This document shows, piece after piece, positions 47,168 through 59,600 of a DNA stretch of 64,000 bases. A model generated the notes under the pieces. The model had not been told where the DNA came from. It did no database searches and saw only the letters and a list, made by a program, of their open reading frames with translations. The stretch is from Macrostomum hystrix (taxonomy: Eukaryota; Platyhelminthes; Macrostomidae). The position numbers and the translations under genes are program-made. Position 1 is the stretch's first letter, and each line of letters begins with the position of its first letter. The stretch lies in the NCBI GenBank assembly GCA_950097015.1, contig CATNEN010000024.1:2609501-2673500 (forward strand), written 5' to 3'.

Positions 47168-47541
47168 GTCTTCTGCAGTCAATCTAAATGATCCATTATG
47201 ACGGAGCGATATAGCAAAAGTACATAGTTTTATTTTCTTTTAAAACGGATTTTGCAATAAAAGTTTTAAGTAGTGAAAAAGTGCTTTAAAAAGAAACATG
47301 CATTAGAAAAAAACAGTACTATAAAAATCGATGTTGTTTGTTTAAAATGGCGAGCTAGGCCAATGAAAACGGCGCCCTAGGTTGTTCTAGCAGCGCTTAA
47401 ATGTAGCAGCCACTATAAAGGTCGTCTAAATAGTTAGAGACGCGACTTTGATTGGTTAACCAAACAAAATTTTCATTGGTTAGCGGAAGACGCATAAAGG
47501 TCATTGCTCTCTAACTGTTTAATTATCAGTCATCGAGTTGA
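47168..47541. other. Downstream region of the F-box gene
   Basis: The minus strand has an AATAAA polyadenylation signal candidate (plus-strand TTTATT at 47229-47234), about 310 bases after the stop codon. The interval 47340-47520 also has three CCAAT/ATTGG elements and two ATAAAGGTC elements, which look promoter-like but have no recognised gene attached. Confidence 0.4.
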
Positions 47542-50500
47542 TCAACTCCTCGACGACTCCACCTGTTCCAGCACGTGCTCGTTGAGCTCAGCCAGCTGGC
47601 CGGAGGCTGCAGCCGACGCAGCCGCCGCTTCACGCAGCTCAACAAGGCTGTGATAGACTATCTCGGTGTCATCGTCGCCTTCTGCATTGTTTGGATCTAA
47701 TTTATTGGTGCAACGAAGAACGGACCGACCGTACGGTAGGAGGCGAGGACACCGGTCGATCAGGTGGTGTACCACCTCCGGTGGCAGGGGGCAGTGCACC
47801 TGAGGATATTTACGGAAAAATTCAGTGTCATGAAGACTTGCAACCCATCCCGACAAGCTTCAAACTTAAGGATCTAAGACCCGACCTGAGGATCTGGGAA
47901 CCTGACATGAGGATCTGGGAACCTGACACGAGGATCTGGGAATCTGAAATGAGGATCTGGGAATCTGACATGAGGATCTGGGAATCTGACATGAGGATCT
48001 GGAAACCTGACATGAGGATCTGGGAATCTGACATGAGGATCTGGGAATCTGACATGAGGATCTGGAAACCTGACATGAGGATCTGGGAATCTGACGTGAG
48101 GAACTGGGAACCTGGCTGTACGTCTGTTCAGTCCATGGACTGGGGGACGCCACACCCACCTTCAATTACCCCGGCTAATGCTGGTACCCATTTAACAGCT
48201 GGGTAAATTGAAGCAATGCAGAGTAAAGTGCCTTGCTAATGGACACAAATTGTTCCAGTGGAGTCGGGAATCGAACCCCCGACCTCTAGGTCGTGAGTCC
48301 GACGCTTTAACCACAAGGCTACCACCTCCTCTAAAACCATCCTCTACTGTATAAGTAAAGCATGAGGTAACAGCGCTGGCTCACCTGCAGCACATCCAGC
48401 TGTTGTCCGCACTTCTCGGCCAGCAGGCCAAAGGCGGCGTACAAGTCAGGCGACTGTTCGTTGGTCAGGATGCAGAGCCGCTTGAGGGTGCGCGAGAATG
48501 TGCGGGCCACGTAAGAGATCTCGCTAGCCAGGCTGGTGTGGGTCTTGAGATAGAGCTCCTCGAGAGGCAGGCTCGGCTGCAGGTATCGGCAAACATACCT
48601 GATGGGAATTCTGGTATCGAAGGTGACACTGACGCGAAGCTGCGGCATTAGGGCGGACACTCGAGACCAGGTGATCTCGGATAGCCAGGGATTGTCCAAT
48701 CGCTGCTTGGTCTCGGCGCTAACGTGCAGGCCGAGGTACCTGAAATTGTCACAGGCTTCTATTATTAATTCCCGATAAAGGTAAAAAATCAGCAAAACAA
48801 TGCATTTTTTGCTATATTGGTAAGTGTCTACAGTTAGCAGGCTTCCCTGTCTCATCTCACCTCTCGCGTGTCTCATCTCTGCCGTGTCTCACCTTTCCCC
48901 TGTCTATTCTCTCTGTCTCATCTAAACCTTGTCTTATTTTTACTGTCTCAACTTTCCCGTGTCTCATCTCTTCCGTCTTTAATCTCTCTCGTGTCTCATC
49001 TCTTCCGTCTTTAATCTCTCTCGTGTCTCATCTCTTCCGTCTTTAATCTCTCTCGTGTCTCATCTCTCCCTTCTTTAATCTCTCTCGTGGCTCATCTCTT
49101 CTGTCTTGAATCTCTCTCGTGTCTGATCTCTTCCGTCTTTATTCTCTCTCGTGTCTGATCTCTCCCGTCTTTAATCTCTCTCGTGTCTGATCTCTTCCGT
49201 CTTTAATCTCTCTCGTGTCTCATCTCTTCCGTTGTTAATCTCTCTCGTGGCTCATCTCTTCCGTCTTTAATCTCTCTCGTGTCTCATCTCTCCCTTCTTT
49301 AATCTCTCTCGTGTCTCATCTCTCCCTTCTTTAATCTCTCTCGTGGCTCATCTCTTCCGTCTTTATTCTCTCTCGTGTCTGATCTCTCCCGTCTTTAATC
49401 TCTCTCGTGTCTGATCTCTTCCGTCTTTAATCTCTCTCGTGTCTCATCTCTTCCGTCGTTAATCTCTCTCGTGGCTCATCTCTTCCGTCTTTAATCTCTC
49501 TCGTGTCTCATCTCTCCCTTCTTTAATCTCTCTCGTGGCTCATCTCTTCCGTCTTTAATCTCTCTCGTGTCTTACCTCTCCCTTCTTTAATCTCTCTCGT
49601 GGCTCATCACTTCCGTCTTTAATCTCTCTCGTGTCTCATCTCTCCCGTCTTTAATCTCTCTCGTGTGTCATCTCTCCCGTCTTTAATCTTCAAATCTTCA
49701 AATCTTCAAATAACCACAATAAATTGCCAAACTAACCTGAAGGTTTGCCGCCTATGCTCAGCCAGATAGAGCATAGCCCGCTCCGAGAAGCTGGCATTCA
49801 TCAGCTCCAGGCACTCCAGCTGAGGGCAGGCCTCCAGTAGCTGCAACACAGCCTCCTTGGAGACCTGGGCAACCAGGGCGCCGTTCATAACGCTGAGCAG
49901 TCTCAAGCTCTCACCGTGCTTCTTGGCCAAAGCCAGCACCAGTTCGTCTCGAATGCCGATTTCGGCCTGGCTAAGATCGACCCGCCTCAGGCCAACAAAA
50001 TCAGCCACTTCACTGAGACTGTTAAACAGCTGGATGAGCGCGTCCGCAAACTCCTTGCCGCTGTAGAACAGAGGATTGGCGCCAACGAAGCGAAGACTCA
50101 AAGACTCCAACCTGCGACGAGACGGTTCAATGACTGTGACTATCCGATTTTTAAATTAGCCCGTTGAAATATGAGCCAAGACCCTGAGCCAGCAGCTCTA
50201 ATCTAGCTAGACCCTGAGCCAGCAGCTCTAATCTAGCTAGACCCTGAGCCAGCAGCTCTAATCTAGCTAGACCCTGAGCCAGCAGCTCTAATCTAGCTAG
50301 ACCCTGAGCCAGCAGCTCTAATCTAGCTAGACTCGGGCCAGCAGCTCTATTCTAGCTAGACTCGGGCCAGCAGCTCTATTCTAGCTAGACTCGGGCCAGC
50401 AGCTCTATTCTAGCTAGACCCTGAGCCAGCAGCTCTATTCTAGCTAGACCCTGAGCCAGCAGCTCTAATCTAGCTAGACTCGGGGCCAGCAGCTCTAATC

Positions 50501-51284
50501 TAGCTAGACTCGGGCCAGCAGCTCTATTCTAGCTAGACTCGGGCCAGCAGCTCTAATCTAGCTAGACTCGGGCCAGCAGCTCTAATCTAGCTAGACTCGG
50601 GCCAGCAGCTCTAATCTAGCTAGACCCTGAGCCAGCAGCTCTAATCTAGCTAGACTCGGGGCCAGCAGCTCTATTCTAGCTAGACCCTGAGCCAGCAGCT
50701 CTAATCTAGCTAGTCTCGGGGCCAGCAGCTCTAATCTAGCTAGACTCGGGCCAGCAGCTCTATTCTAGCTAGACCCTGAGCCAGCAGCTCTAATCTAGCT
50801 AGACTCGGGGCCAGCAGCTCTATTCTAGCTAGACCCTGAGCCAGCAGCTCTAATCTAGCTAGTCTCGGGGCCAGCAGCTCTAATCTAGCTAGACCCTGAG
50901 CCAGCAGCTCTAATCTAGCTAGACTCATTCTTACCTGGTACCAAACTGGCCCAACAGTTGCAGCAGGCGGAGGGCCAGCTGTCGCATCCTAGGGGAGCCC
51001 TGATCCACAGTCAGAGCCACGCCGCCAAAGTGCCAGCCGTAGCGCTCCGGCAGGCTACAGAGCCAGGCGTCAGATTCGTCAATAAAACTAAAACAGCAGC
51101 GCCGCCAGAACAGCGGATGCTCGGAGGCTGTCAGCCATTCGGGACAGGTGCCGGCGGCCCGTATGCGGTCTCTCAGTGGCAGCTGAGCGAACACTCGAAC
51201 CAGGCAGGGCTCGGGCAGGTAGCGCCAAGGCACGGGCTCAACTTCGCCAGTCAACATTGGCTCGCAGGCATCGGCGGTGGCCAT
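47542..51284 (-). CDS. F-box protein, FBXO33/FBXO39-like (4 exons)
   Basis: Substrate-recognition subunit of an SCF ubiquitin ligase, by family. Exons in order on the minus strand: 51284-50935, 50111-49737, 48739-48385, 47799-47542. Junctions keep frame and give 445 aa, close to the 442 aa of human FBXO39. The F-box is at about residues 18-65 (VPWRYLPEPCLVRVFAQLPL, then WLTASEHPLFWRRC). The rest is Leu-rich with weak LRR-like spacing (LRRVDLSQAEIGI, CPQLECLELMNASF, PLEELYLKTHTSL). All three introns carry minisatellites, and intron 3 also holds a SINE. The F-box call is firm; the choice between FBXO33, FBXO39 or another relative is not. Substrate unknown. Confidence 0.75.
47872..48118 (+). repeat. 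21-bp array in F-box intron 3
   Basis: About 11 copies of a 21-bp unit containing GAGGATCTGGGAATCTGACA. Because the period is a multiple of three, both strands show open frames. Purely intronic in the model. Confidence 0.92.
48124..48329 (-). mobile_element. tRNA-derived SINE, copy 1
   Basis: Read on the minus strand, the element begins with a tRNA-like head. TAGCCTTGTGGTTAAAGCG is an A box and GGTTCGATTCCCGAC a B box. A body containing TTGTGTCCATTAGCAAGGCA follows, and the far end is the palindrome CAGTCCATGGACTG. It sits in F-box intron 3 in gene orientation. The same arrangement occurs at 51.4 kb. Confidence 0.8.
48850..49700 (+). repeat. 32-bp dimeric array, locus 3 of the 16-bp family
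   Basis: About 25 copies made of TCTCATCTCTTCCGTC plus TTTAATCTCTCTCGTG. Each half matches the TCTCATCTCTCCCGTG monomer of the arrays at 8.0 and 16.1 kb, so this is a diverged dimeric form. The left edge (48850-48960) has less regular monomers. It lies in F-box intron 2, starting about 36 bases from the donor. Confidence 0.93.
50168..50925 (-). repeat. 30-bp array filling F-box intron 1
   Basis: About 25 copies of a 30-bp unit containing GCCAGCAGCTCTAATCTAGC, alternating ACCCTGAGCC and ACTCGGGCC types, with the palindrome CTAGCTAG in each copy. It starts about 10 bases from the exon 1 donor (minus strand) and stops about 55 bases before the exon 2 acceptor, so it makes up nearly the whole intron. 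Confidence 0.95.
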
Positions 51285-51370
51285 TCTATTTATTGTCTAT
51301 TCTGTGAAGTTGGATTGCTTGCATTAATAATTATAATACTAACTGATTTCTCCTGCCTCAGTTGGGCCGG

Positions 51371-51511
51371 GCTGTTCAGTCCATGGACTGTAGGGACGCT
51401 ACACCCGAACTCAATTACCAAAGCTAATGCTCGTACAAAGCAGAGTAGAGTCGGGAAACGAACCTCCGACCTTCAAGTCGAGAGTCCGACGTTGTAACCA
51501 TTAGGCTGCAT
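51371..51511 (-). mobile_element. tRNA-derived SINE, copy 2
   Basis: Minus-strand tRNA-like head (CCTAATGGTTACAACGTC, then GGTTCGTTTCCCGACTC) and the palindromic end CAGTCCATGGACTG, shared with copy 1 at 48.1 kb. The body is shorter, lacking about 60 bases present in copy 1. It sits just upstream of the F-box gene start. Confidence 0.78.
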
Positions 51512-52554
51512 ATAATGCATATTATAAAACTCATGCCATTGTAATGCTAAATTTTAAAACCTCATTTTAGCTAGTTGATCCTATTTAGAACATTTTCCTT
51601 TTTTTGAAGGTTTCGTAATAATCCCAAATAGGATTTCTAGTCAACTGGGTCAGTCTAAATCCTAATTGGGATGAATAACTATCGATGGATGACGCAATCG
51701 TGTATAGCCAGTGACAGTGGCAGTCCGCGGACAGGTGGTCGCCACACCCACTAGAATTCTCACCCCAGTGGATGCTTTAGGTCACAAGTCCAAAACTGAA
51801 ATAAGGCTGGGTTCAAGTAGATACTCTAATTAGCTAGAGAGATATAAAATTAAAGAATAAAAAGCAACTCAACCCATTAAACAGCGAAGACAATTGCTGC
51901 TCCAGCTACAGCTCTAGTTGTCAAGCATGCTACCGAATAGGTTTTGTATTTGGGTTCTGTCAACAACAGCAATGGCGAGTTCGGTTTTTGTGTTTACTTC
52001 TTTTTTGAAGATAAAATTTACAAAAAAATTCCAGTGCTTTCAAATAGTTGTTTTAAATTGTTTGTTCTATAGTAGAGTGTAGAAAATAAACTGACTACTT
52101 CTATTCTAACTAGTCGGTAGTAGTATTGATAGGACTTAGTTTTTTAAAGAAAACGTTTTTGTTGATGGCTAAGACAACAATTTTGACAAATGAAATTGTA
52201 TTTTTGGAAGAAGATTAAAATAACAGACCCAAGTTAAAGCTAACATTCATAAACAAACACAAGAGCAGCTTCTCAGATAAAAATAACTGACAAAAAACTA
52301 GTATTATAATACTAACTACTATGAGTAGTTTCTACTAAGAGAAATACACCATGAGCAGACGAGCGACAAATGCAGTTCCCCATTTTCAGTTATCGAGCTT
52401 TAACATTTTAAGCATTTTAATTAAGGTAAGATTCGAACTCAGGACCGCACTAATCAGAAGCTGATTTAAAAATAACTGCATTCGTCGCAACCAGATTCTA
52501 AGAATTTCCCACAAATGACGTAGAATGCGATTTTTTTCTATTTGTCTTTGCTAA
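51512..52554. other. Intergenic spacer between F-box and HCCS genes
   Basis: AT-rich unique sequence. At 52430-52500 the minus strand has GAGTTCGAATCTT, a B-box-like motif, in a possible decayed tRNA/SINE fragment. No gene seen. Confidence 0.45.
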
Positions 52555-53830
52555 TCAAGAGGATTTTTCACCCTCGCCCTCGCCCTCGCCGGAGTAGCGC
52601 CAGCGCATGTAAGCCGCCTTGGTGCGATCGCGCAGAGCCGTGAAGCTGTCCAGAGCCGGGCGAACGTCCAGCGCGGCGAATTCGTAGTTTTCGTCAATCT
52701 CCCGACCGTCGTAGTAGTCGATGATGTAGCGGACGCTGCGGCCGCATCTGTCCACTATCCAGTCGTGCCGATCGAACGGCTTCTGATAGCCGAGCCAGTA
52801 ACGAAATTTAGCGCGCGGCGACAGTTGGGTGGCCTAATTTGTTTGCGATGGGAAGTGTTAATATCCGATCCTGTTGACTACATCAAACACCAGCCTGACT
52901 CCATCAAACAACCTCACTCTATCAAACACCCACCTCACTCCATTAAACAACCACCTCACTCCCTTCAACAACAACCTCACTCCATCAAACAACAACCTCA
53001 CTCCATTAAACAACCACCTCACTCCCTTCAACAACAACCTCACCCCATCAAAAACCTACCTCACTCCATCAAACAACAACCTCACTCTATCAAACACCCA
53101 CCTCACTCCATCAAAAACCTACCTCACTCCATCAAACGACCCCCCACTCCAACGCAGCAGGTAGGATAGCAGTCAACCTTGGAATCAGGTTGACAAAGAA
53201 TCAAACCATTCTACCCGTTGAGTTTTTAGGATAATAGCTATCGCACCTGCTGATAAATCATAAAGCTGCAATAGCGACATGAAATTTCTTAAAAAATCCA
53301 CGCACCTTGCCACCGAAGCTAGCCAGCCGTGGTGTCGGACACTCTCTGGCATGATAAGCCTCCCATTTGAGCACCTCTCGCCAGGCCAGCTCGTTGTTGG
53401 CATTGTGAATGCGAATAATAGCGTTCATGGTGTCCGGCGTGACGTCGGAGTCCTGCCAGCGCCAGCCTTTTCGCACCATGGCATTCCAGAACATCTGAGC
53501 CGACGGGTATTCCCATTTCTCGCCCTCGGCGCCAGTCGCCTTAGGAATGCTGGATCGTTGCCGACCGGTATCCAAAGAAAACGGCTGGCCAGGAGTCGGC
53601 TGTTGCAGAGCGCTTGCTCGTGGCATCATGTTGAGTGGATCAAAGTCAGCTCCGGCGTTAACTGGACAGCCCGAATCATTTGCGGCAGATTCTGCGCCCT
53701 GACTGCTATTACTGTTGTGCATTGGGCAGCCAGGTGGTGGTTCAGGCTGAGAAGATGGTGCCACTGATGAGGGGGATGAGGTAGGCGCCTGAGGCGCAGC
53801 TGCCATGGCAGTACTCTGAGTTGAACCCAT
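52555..53830 (-). CDS. HCCS: Holocytochrome c synthase (cytochrome c heme lyase), 2 exons
   Basis: Attaches heme covalently to apocytochrome c in the mitochondrial intermembrane space. Exon 1 is 53830-53306 and exon 2 is 52833-52555, both at codon boundaries, giving 267 aa against 268 in human HCCS. Two Cys-Pro heme regulatory motifs are present (GCPMHN about residue 35, GCPVNA about 55). The core has [18 protein letters not shown], then [12 protein letters not shown] with the heme-ligand His at about 142, then EAYHARECP. Exon 2 has [20 protein letters not shown], the conserved [10 protein letters not shown] and LDVRPALDS. The acidic GEGEGEGE end is a small oddity. The single intron holds a 21-bp array. 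Confidence 0.95.
52870..53158 (+). repeat. 21-bp array in the HCCS intron
   Basis: About 14 copies of a unit containing CCTCACTCCATCAAACAACA, with CCCTTCAACAAC and CATCAAAAACCTA variants. It occupies the middle of the 472-bp intron. Confidence 0.93.
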
Positions 53831-56659
53831 GCAACTGGAATGATGTTAATTATTGAAACTGTCTGATTTCTAACTGACTGGCTGGCAGACACTTCATTGC
53901 TGTGTTTGGCCTCCTATAGTGCAACACTGCCTGACTCCAAAAAAGAAACTATCAAAGTAATTTTCTGTAGCCATTACACTGGATAGCTCTATATGCTTGA
54001 CATCCGTTAGTTGCAGGGCTTTAATTGACTATAGAATAATATTTAGAGACTTGGACTAAGTAATATATAATATTCTTATCAACTAGTGCAAAATACTAAC
54101 TAGTGCATAAATTGTCCTTAATAGATAAATTAAAATAGAAACAAAGTTATAAACAAAGTAAGAATTAGAAAGTATATTAATAAAGTTTTTACAGATATAA
54201 GGAGTAAATTATGCATTTTATCAGCTAAAATAGTAATTCTATATCTAGAAAATACCTTGAGAGATAAATAATTGTTGTTTAAGCCAATCATTGCCCCATT
54301 TTGTGTCTTGTTGACGCGGCTTTGCTTTTGGAAACATTAAGCTTGTACTTCATGCAAGTGCTAGCTCAATGTCTGGACTAGACTCTATTACATTCTTGTT
54401 TAATTAGTTTCAAATAGATAACATGTTTTGATTATAAACCAGGATTAAAAGCAGCATCTTAGGGTGAGTGGTGTTGAGTTTTCTGAGCCAATAAAAACTG
54501 TCTCTTATCGTCTTATGGAGATGTAGGGCTTGAAACTCAGAGATAAGGCCCCAATCAGCAACACTCTACTCTACTAGACTAGTAGACTAAGATATAAGTA
54601 GGCCAAGTGGCAAGCTGCTGACTAATTGCTTGTAGTGTTTTTTATCTTTCTATGTGATCCTTAAAATTTTTGTAGATTTCTTTTAACCTAGTGCATGCCA
54701 TGGCTTTGACTTGAAGGATGACAAACAATGTTGATTCATATATCTGTAAAACTCATTTAGCACAGAATTGACAGCATTTCAAAGATAATAGCAAAGTAGC
54801 ATAGATGAAACAAAATAGTGCAGGTGTGGCAACTTGTGGTTGTTGGAGTTGGTGGATGATCAGCCATGGTGCTTAGCCTGGCTGAAATTGTTAAAAAGTA
54901 ATAAAAAGCCAGACAGTAAAAATATTTAAAATATCTCATCTCATGACAAATTGGCACTTTTCAGCAATTACAATATGTTAAAAAATTCTTAGTCAAGGAT
55001 CACCAGGTGGAAACCACTAGGAGCTGTCACATTTAAACATGAAAAATGAAAATCTTTAATCTAATGTGTACTTTTTCGCGAAAACCAGCCTTCCAAATGT
55101 TTTCTAAGAAACGTAGTTTCCCGTCGTTCTACTCCTAGTGGTCCTTGTGTTTAGTATGAATTTTATGATTCTTTAGGATCCCATGATTCACAGGAACTTT
55201 CAAAAATAACATAAGTGCCTACTGCCTTAAAAATCATATGCAGATTAGAAAGACATAACTTGAGTGTTGAGTTACGCTTTGTAATTTTTATATTCTAACC
55301 TGCTTGACGTTAGGTATCTAACAGTAATTTAAGCAGGCACCATTTTTAGGACGTACACAACCTGCTGTATGAATGGAAATTGCAGTCGCTATAAGTGAAG
55401 GAGGCTAGACTTAGTGTGTATAGCGTACACAATGTAGTAGTAGTCGGATTTTGGCTCAGGCAAATGAACGTCTCCAACTTAATTGTGCACCAGTTTAGTT
55501 ATACATTATTAGCAATTTTAAAAGTTCTTAAGATATGAAGGACAAATGGTTTCTGTATTAAAATTTACGATCTTTAGTGGGAAATTAGAGTAGAGTAAAA
55601 AATTAGGAATCAACATTTACTTTGATATCCTAAAGAATTACTCGTAAAATTGTTTCAAAAAAGTGTATTTGTTTTTATAACAAGCAATTTTTCGCATAAA
55701 TTTGTATGCACTGTTTTCCAGGAACCGTTAGCATCCTCATGAAAAAACGTAGTACAACCACTGCCACTACCGTTTTTATGACTCATTTGGAAGCAGGGCT
55801 GAAAAGTATTATTTGATCATTTCTTTTCGCTAAGTATTCTCCGTTTATGCAATTCTCTAACATAAAAAGACGCTTCGGCAATTTGGCACGTTATGTATTA
55901 ATTGTAAGTTATTGCCTCAGTTTCAGATTGCTTCAGATTGTTTCAGGTTCGAGAGATTAATGATAGAACTTTAAATTGTCCATTTAATTTGTCAGCTACG
56001 TGGAATCTAATTCAGGAAAAGATGCTTATAATTTTTTAATCACGATGAAATGTTTCATTTAGTCAAGACATTCACTAATATACAAGTACTCTACCACTTA
56101 GTACTGCATTGTTCCTGAGTTTTGTGGGTCATAAAACATAAATCAATTTAGTTTTTGTTTTAAAGCAACTAATTATTTCTTAAAAAGGTTTCAAACTTCG
56201 GAATAAAAATCATCATGCTTTTTATAAAAGGACTAATATTGTAAAGCAAGTAAAAAATTGGACTGTTTTTTTGTCATTTCTAATCTTCTTTATCGGATTT
56301 ACCTTATTTAACATGGTGCTGTAAATGAATTAGTATTATGGCAAATATTCCATGTCTTTTCTCCACATTACAGTGATTCTTTACCTTACAATAGATATAC
56401 AATTTTTATTTCTATTATATTTAACTGTTTTTGGATTTTTTAGATTTAAATTTACTTGAATCAGATGAAGTAAGAAGCATCTAATTCCTTTGTAGCGAAG
56501 CTTTGCCATTTATTTTTTTCAAGTTTTTCTGCTCAATAAGCTTTAAGCTTTACATAGGCTTACAGAGGGTTAGTGCTAGCCAGATAGAGGTGCTGATTAG
56601 CTAGTAGAGAAGAAATACTACAGAAGTTACAAAACAACTCTATTCAGTTCCAGCCACCA
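53831..56659. other. HCCS-GSAP divergent intergenic region
   Basis: About 2.8 kb of AT-rich unique sequence between two divergently transcribed genes. It is the longest stretch here without a tandem array. No coding or RNA feature found; the promoters of both genes presumably lie inside. Confidence 0.5.
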
Positions 56660-59600
56660 ATGGAGCTGTTGGACATGCAGTTGGGCAGTGTGACCCAGCT
56701 AGTCAGCAACAGCCTGCCAGCCAACTCGGCCATTCGACTTGTTGGCCGTGACTCTGGCAACGAGATTCTCCTGGCCACTCAGGATCAGCAGCTCGAAGGT
56801 GCCACACCTGAAAATGACTCCAGCTATTCAACAGTCTACCTGGCCTGCCTACAGACCAATAGGGTGATGCGGCTGGCCAAACTGCAAGGCTGCAGTCAAG
56901 TTCTGTCTGCCTCGTGCAGTCGCGATCGTGCCCGACTGTTGGCCTCCGTTCAGTTGAACAATCCGACTAGTCCCAAGCAGGCCTATGCTATTCTGTGCGT
57001 GAACTGCAAAAATAGCTCAAATGGACCGGCTCCCCCAGTGCTAGTGCTCACGCAGCATGAGCGACCTGTCTGTTGTCGTCTGCTGCGACAGTCGGCAATT
57101 AATGAGCCGGCCCTGGAGTACTTCCTGCAGTTCCGCTGCCTCAGGTGAGCGCATTGTGGTTGAACCCCGTTGAATGCGAGTCCATGCGAATCTTTTGGGT
57201 AAACATCTGGAGTAACTATGCCATTGTTTTTATTGTAAAATGCCTGGTCATCTAGTTAGCAAAACCCAATAGAAGAATGCGACCGTGTAAGGCCGTTTAA
57301 GAAGAATGCGAGAGTCGAAATCTAATAGAATTTGACTTTCTGTCCCTTACAGCAATGGTAGAGGCACCGTTGAATTGAAGAAATTCAGCCAACCCGACTT
57401 GCAACTGGAAGCGGCGGCAGGAACGGAAGGTACAACAATAGTCCAGCTTCATCAGGTGATTAAGAAGCATGTGATCTGCTGCCAGTACTGCCCGGTGAAT
57501 CGCAGCCTATTCCTGCTCCACATTGACTCATTCTATGGCGATGTGCACCAATTCACATTCACCAGCCTGCACTGCTCAGCTAACAGGCTAGTGTACTCAA
57601 TCGTGTGCTCATTCCCCATCCAGTTGGGCATTCGGGCCAGCCGGTTAAATCGACATTTTAGTCCGGCTGTGCCTGGTGGTACCGCGCAACAGGTGCTGCT
57701 GTACAGCTGGCAGAGCACGGGACTGGCGGCCAACTGCGCTATGCCGCCGGCCTGCGATCACCTGGTCATGCTGGTGGACGGCAGCGCCGGATCCGGCGCT
57801 GATTGGCTGTTCAAGGTAGGCCATTTTAGTCTTCTCTAAAGATAATGTGACATCTTTCATCTGACTTTCTTATTGTCAGGCTGTGTACACTCTAACTGTC
57901 ATTGAAAGGAGAAAAGTCCCAACGCAAAGTTTATTTGATCCCGTCATTAAAACCTCAAATCACAGGTTTTCATTGTGCCAAATCGGTGCGTATTTACCTG
58001 CGCCTTGTCATCAGATACGGCCATGGCTGTTTCAAGCGTCAAAAATCTACCCCTACGCTGGTTGCTAAGCGATGGTTTCGTTTTTGTTTTCATTGGCAAC
58101 GCGGCGCTTTGCGTTGTGAACGCCAATCCTGGCGCGCTGCCACTGTCTGCCATCCTCCGATTGGACTGGCCAATTTTTGATCCGGCCGAATATCTGCTGG
58201 ACGCCTACTGCCCGGACATTGTGGCCGGCCTGGAAATCTTCTCTGTTGGACGCGGCTGGCGATTGCCGCTCCTGATTGGCCGGTTTCCCCTGAGCAGGCG
58301 ACGGCTGCTGGCCGAACTAGTCCGCTCGGACTGCGGCGGCAGCAGATTCGCCGCGAGACTGCTGCACTTACTGGTTAGGATTCCAACCGACAAATCCCTG
58401 AATTATCCCTCTTCCCTAATGGCCAGTTTTTCCATTCGCTATTATCAAGGTTCGCCATCCTTCTCAAATCCTCAGGTAGGTTCACTATCCTTTCCAAATC
58501 CTCAGGTAGGTTCACTATCCTTTCCAAATCCTCAGGTAGGTTCAATATCCTTCCCAGATCCCTCTGTTAAATCCCATATAATTCCCAGATCTCCAAGTAG
58601 ATCCGCCGTCATTTCGTATCGTACATGGGCGCATTTGATAGCTCTTTAATTGGCCTTCGATTCATTCCGCAGGTAAGCCTACGCCCGTCAACATCGTCGA
58701 GCGCCGCCATGTCGTCGGCCTCCTCGGTGCTGGACTCCGGGCAGCCAGTCTGGCAGCTGCTGCGCGCGCTGCTGTCCAATCCGAGAATTCGCATCGGCTT
58801 GGCACTTCGCCAACTTTTAGTGTCCTTAGTTGCTAGGCGAATGCGGCAACAGTTTCCTCAGGTACTAGGAGTAGAGTCCTAGAAGCCCACCGATTCCTAG
58901 AATCCCACGGATTCCTAAAATCCCACGGATTCCTAGAATCCCACGGATTCCTAGAATTCCATGGATTCCTAGAATTCTACGGATTCCTAGAATTCCATGG
59001 ATTCCTAGAATTCCATGGATTCCTAGAATCCCATGGATTCCTAGAATTCCATGGATTCCTAGAATCCTAGAATCCACCAATCGGTAGAAATCTCTTAGAG
59101 TTTACCAGCACATTCCTTTCCTTGCCAGGTGCATCACCGACTGTGCTTGAGTTGCTATGCAGCCGAGTTATCGGAGCCCAATAGGCGAGGCGGAGGCGGC
59201 GGCGCAGGCGGTGGAGAATCCGTGATCATCGGGCCCGGACACACCGTGGAGACCAGCTTTGGTGAATTATTTGCCGACATCTCCTTTGCGGAACGACCAC
59301 AGTCGGAATTGCAGGTAAGAAAATAAATATTTTCCAGAATTGTTTACCATCAGAATTAAGAATTAATGGATTGTAATTAAAGGAATCTGCTCGATTCTAA
59401 GAAACTGCTCGATTCTAGGAATGTGCTCGATTCTAAGAAACTGCTCGATTCTAGGAAACTGCTCGATTCTAGGAATCTTCTCGATTCTAGGAATCTGCTC
59501 GATTCTAGGAATCTTCTCGATTCTAGGAATCTGCTCGATTCTAGGAATCTGCTCGATTCTAGGAATCTGCTCGATTCTAGGAGTCTGCTCGATTCTAGGA

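Noticed and set aside
53258..53767. Plus-strand open frame of 162 codons opposite HCCS exon 1
   Set aside because: It is antisense to strongly conserved HCCS coding sequence and has no motif of its own.
57880..57965. Extra GSAP exon beginning AVYTLTVIERRK
   Set aside because: It would join exon 2 in frame but leaves phase 2. The only continuation is a 49-bp intron into a frame that stops soon after; using the acceptor at 57965 instead gives a clean in-phase junction and a better family match.
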